Positions 6,370 to 6,622 of a stretch of DNA of 6,622 bases are shown here, one piece after another (positions within the stretch are counted from its first letter, which is position 1; each line of letters opens with the position of its first letter). A program made the position numbers and the translations under genes. The stretch spans positions 1-6,622 of the forward strand of contig JAKBSX010000169.1 of the NCBI GenBank assembly GCA_021844725.1, given 5' to 3'. The DNA is from Actinomycetes bacterium (lineage in GTDB: Bacteria > Actinomycetota > Acidimicrobiia > Acidimicrobiales > Acidimicrobiaceae). The notes beneath the pieces were generated by a model, which saw nothing but the letters and a program-made list of their open reading frames with translations, ran no database searches and was not told where the DNA came from.

Positions 6370-6622
6370 ATGGTTGTTCAAATTCTCAAAGTGCTCCCTT
6401 ACCCTGATGCAAGTGATCCATCTCTTCTTATTCAGATAAGGATCGACTACCAACCTAGTTATAGAATTCTCCTTGGGATATTTGGCACTGTAAGCACGCA
6501 AGATGAAAAGCGACTGGCGACTTTGGAACCAATGCTAGATGATCAGTGCAAATTTGAAGATATCCTGCAGCCTTGGGGTCGTTCTTCATCATCCGGAACA
6601 CTATCTAGAACTCTTTCGTATA
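6370..6622 (+). CDS. Unrecognised protein, N-terminal part only (runs off the right edge)
   Basis: The frame is open from ATG 6370 to the window end (84 codons and one base), with an in-frame stop at 6346-6348, so no other conventional start lies upstream. The other frames here close quickly. The visible part begins with a hydrophobic-alternating segment VVQILKVLPYP, then LLIQIRIDYQPSYRILLGIFG (about 19-39), then an acidic helix-like stretch TQDEKRLATLEPMLDD, and a Ser-rich turn after QPWGRS. It has no signal peptide and no membrane helix of convincing length. Mixed alpha/beta character suggests a soluble protein, but I recognise no family. It lacks a ribosome binding site; a TATA-like box within an inverted repeat lies about 27 bases upstream. 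It could also be a 5' fragment of a broken gene. Confidence 0.5.
   Translation, partial: MVVQILKVLPYPDASDPSLLIQIRIDYQPSYRILLGIFGTVSTQDEKRLATLEPMLDDQCKFEDILQPWGRSSSSGTLSRTLSY

Noticed and set aside
1..6622. tRNA genes, CRISPR repeats and insertion sequence ends
   Set aside because: Scanning by eye found no T-loop plus acceptor pairing, no regularly spaced repeats and no long terminal inverted repeats. Small or divergent examples could be missed without a computed search.

Overview
The window carries few confident genes. The left 2.9 kb is one uninterrupted reading frame on the minus strand: the first 979 residues of a very large exported protein. It joins a phosphodiester glycosidase (NAGPA/DUF2233, EpsL-like) domain, two Ig-like domains, a carbohydrate-binding-like beta-sandwich and a calcineurin-like metallophosphoesterase. 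Its C-terminus lies outside the window. The right 3.7 kb holds two small membrane proteins of unknown function, a DUF3825-family protein, the remains of a PD-(D/E)XK nuclease-like gene, and the start of an unrecognised gene that runs off the right edge.

Layout: 1-2937 (-) exported glycosidase/phosphoesterase; 2938-3367 intergenic with one inverted repeat; 3368-3628 (+) two-helix membrane protein followed by a GAAA-loop hairpin; 3825-4256 (-) multi-pass membrane protein; 4435-5280 (+) DUF3825 protein with a TTG or otherwise unclear start; 5300-5788 (-) nuclease-like pseudogene that converges on the DUF3825 gene; 5803-6334 no recognisable gene, one bulged hairpin; 6335-6353 inverted repeat just upstream of the partial gene at 6370 (+).

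Organism: not decided. There is no rRNA, tRNA or housekeeping gene. Arginine codons mix CGN with AGA/AGG. Single lines I counted by eye ranged from about 35% to 60% GC, with some of the highest values in the left gene. Purine-rich Shine-Dalgarno-like sequences precede the large gene and the pseudogene. The glycosidase plus jelly-roll architecture resembles secreted proteins of Firmicutes such as Paenibacillus, Alicyclobacillus or Sulfobacillus. However, AT-rich TATA-like boxes lie about 27 bases before possible leaderless starts at 3407 and 6370, which would fit an archaeon. A prokaryote is certain; the domain is open.

The genes do not form one operon: orientation changes repeatedly and gaps are long. 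The large exported protein is likely to act alone on a phosphate-linked glycan at the cell surface. The DUF3825 gene, the decayed nuclease and the orphan membrane proteins look like an accessory region with gene turnover. I see no CRISPR array, transposase or complete defence system.
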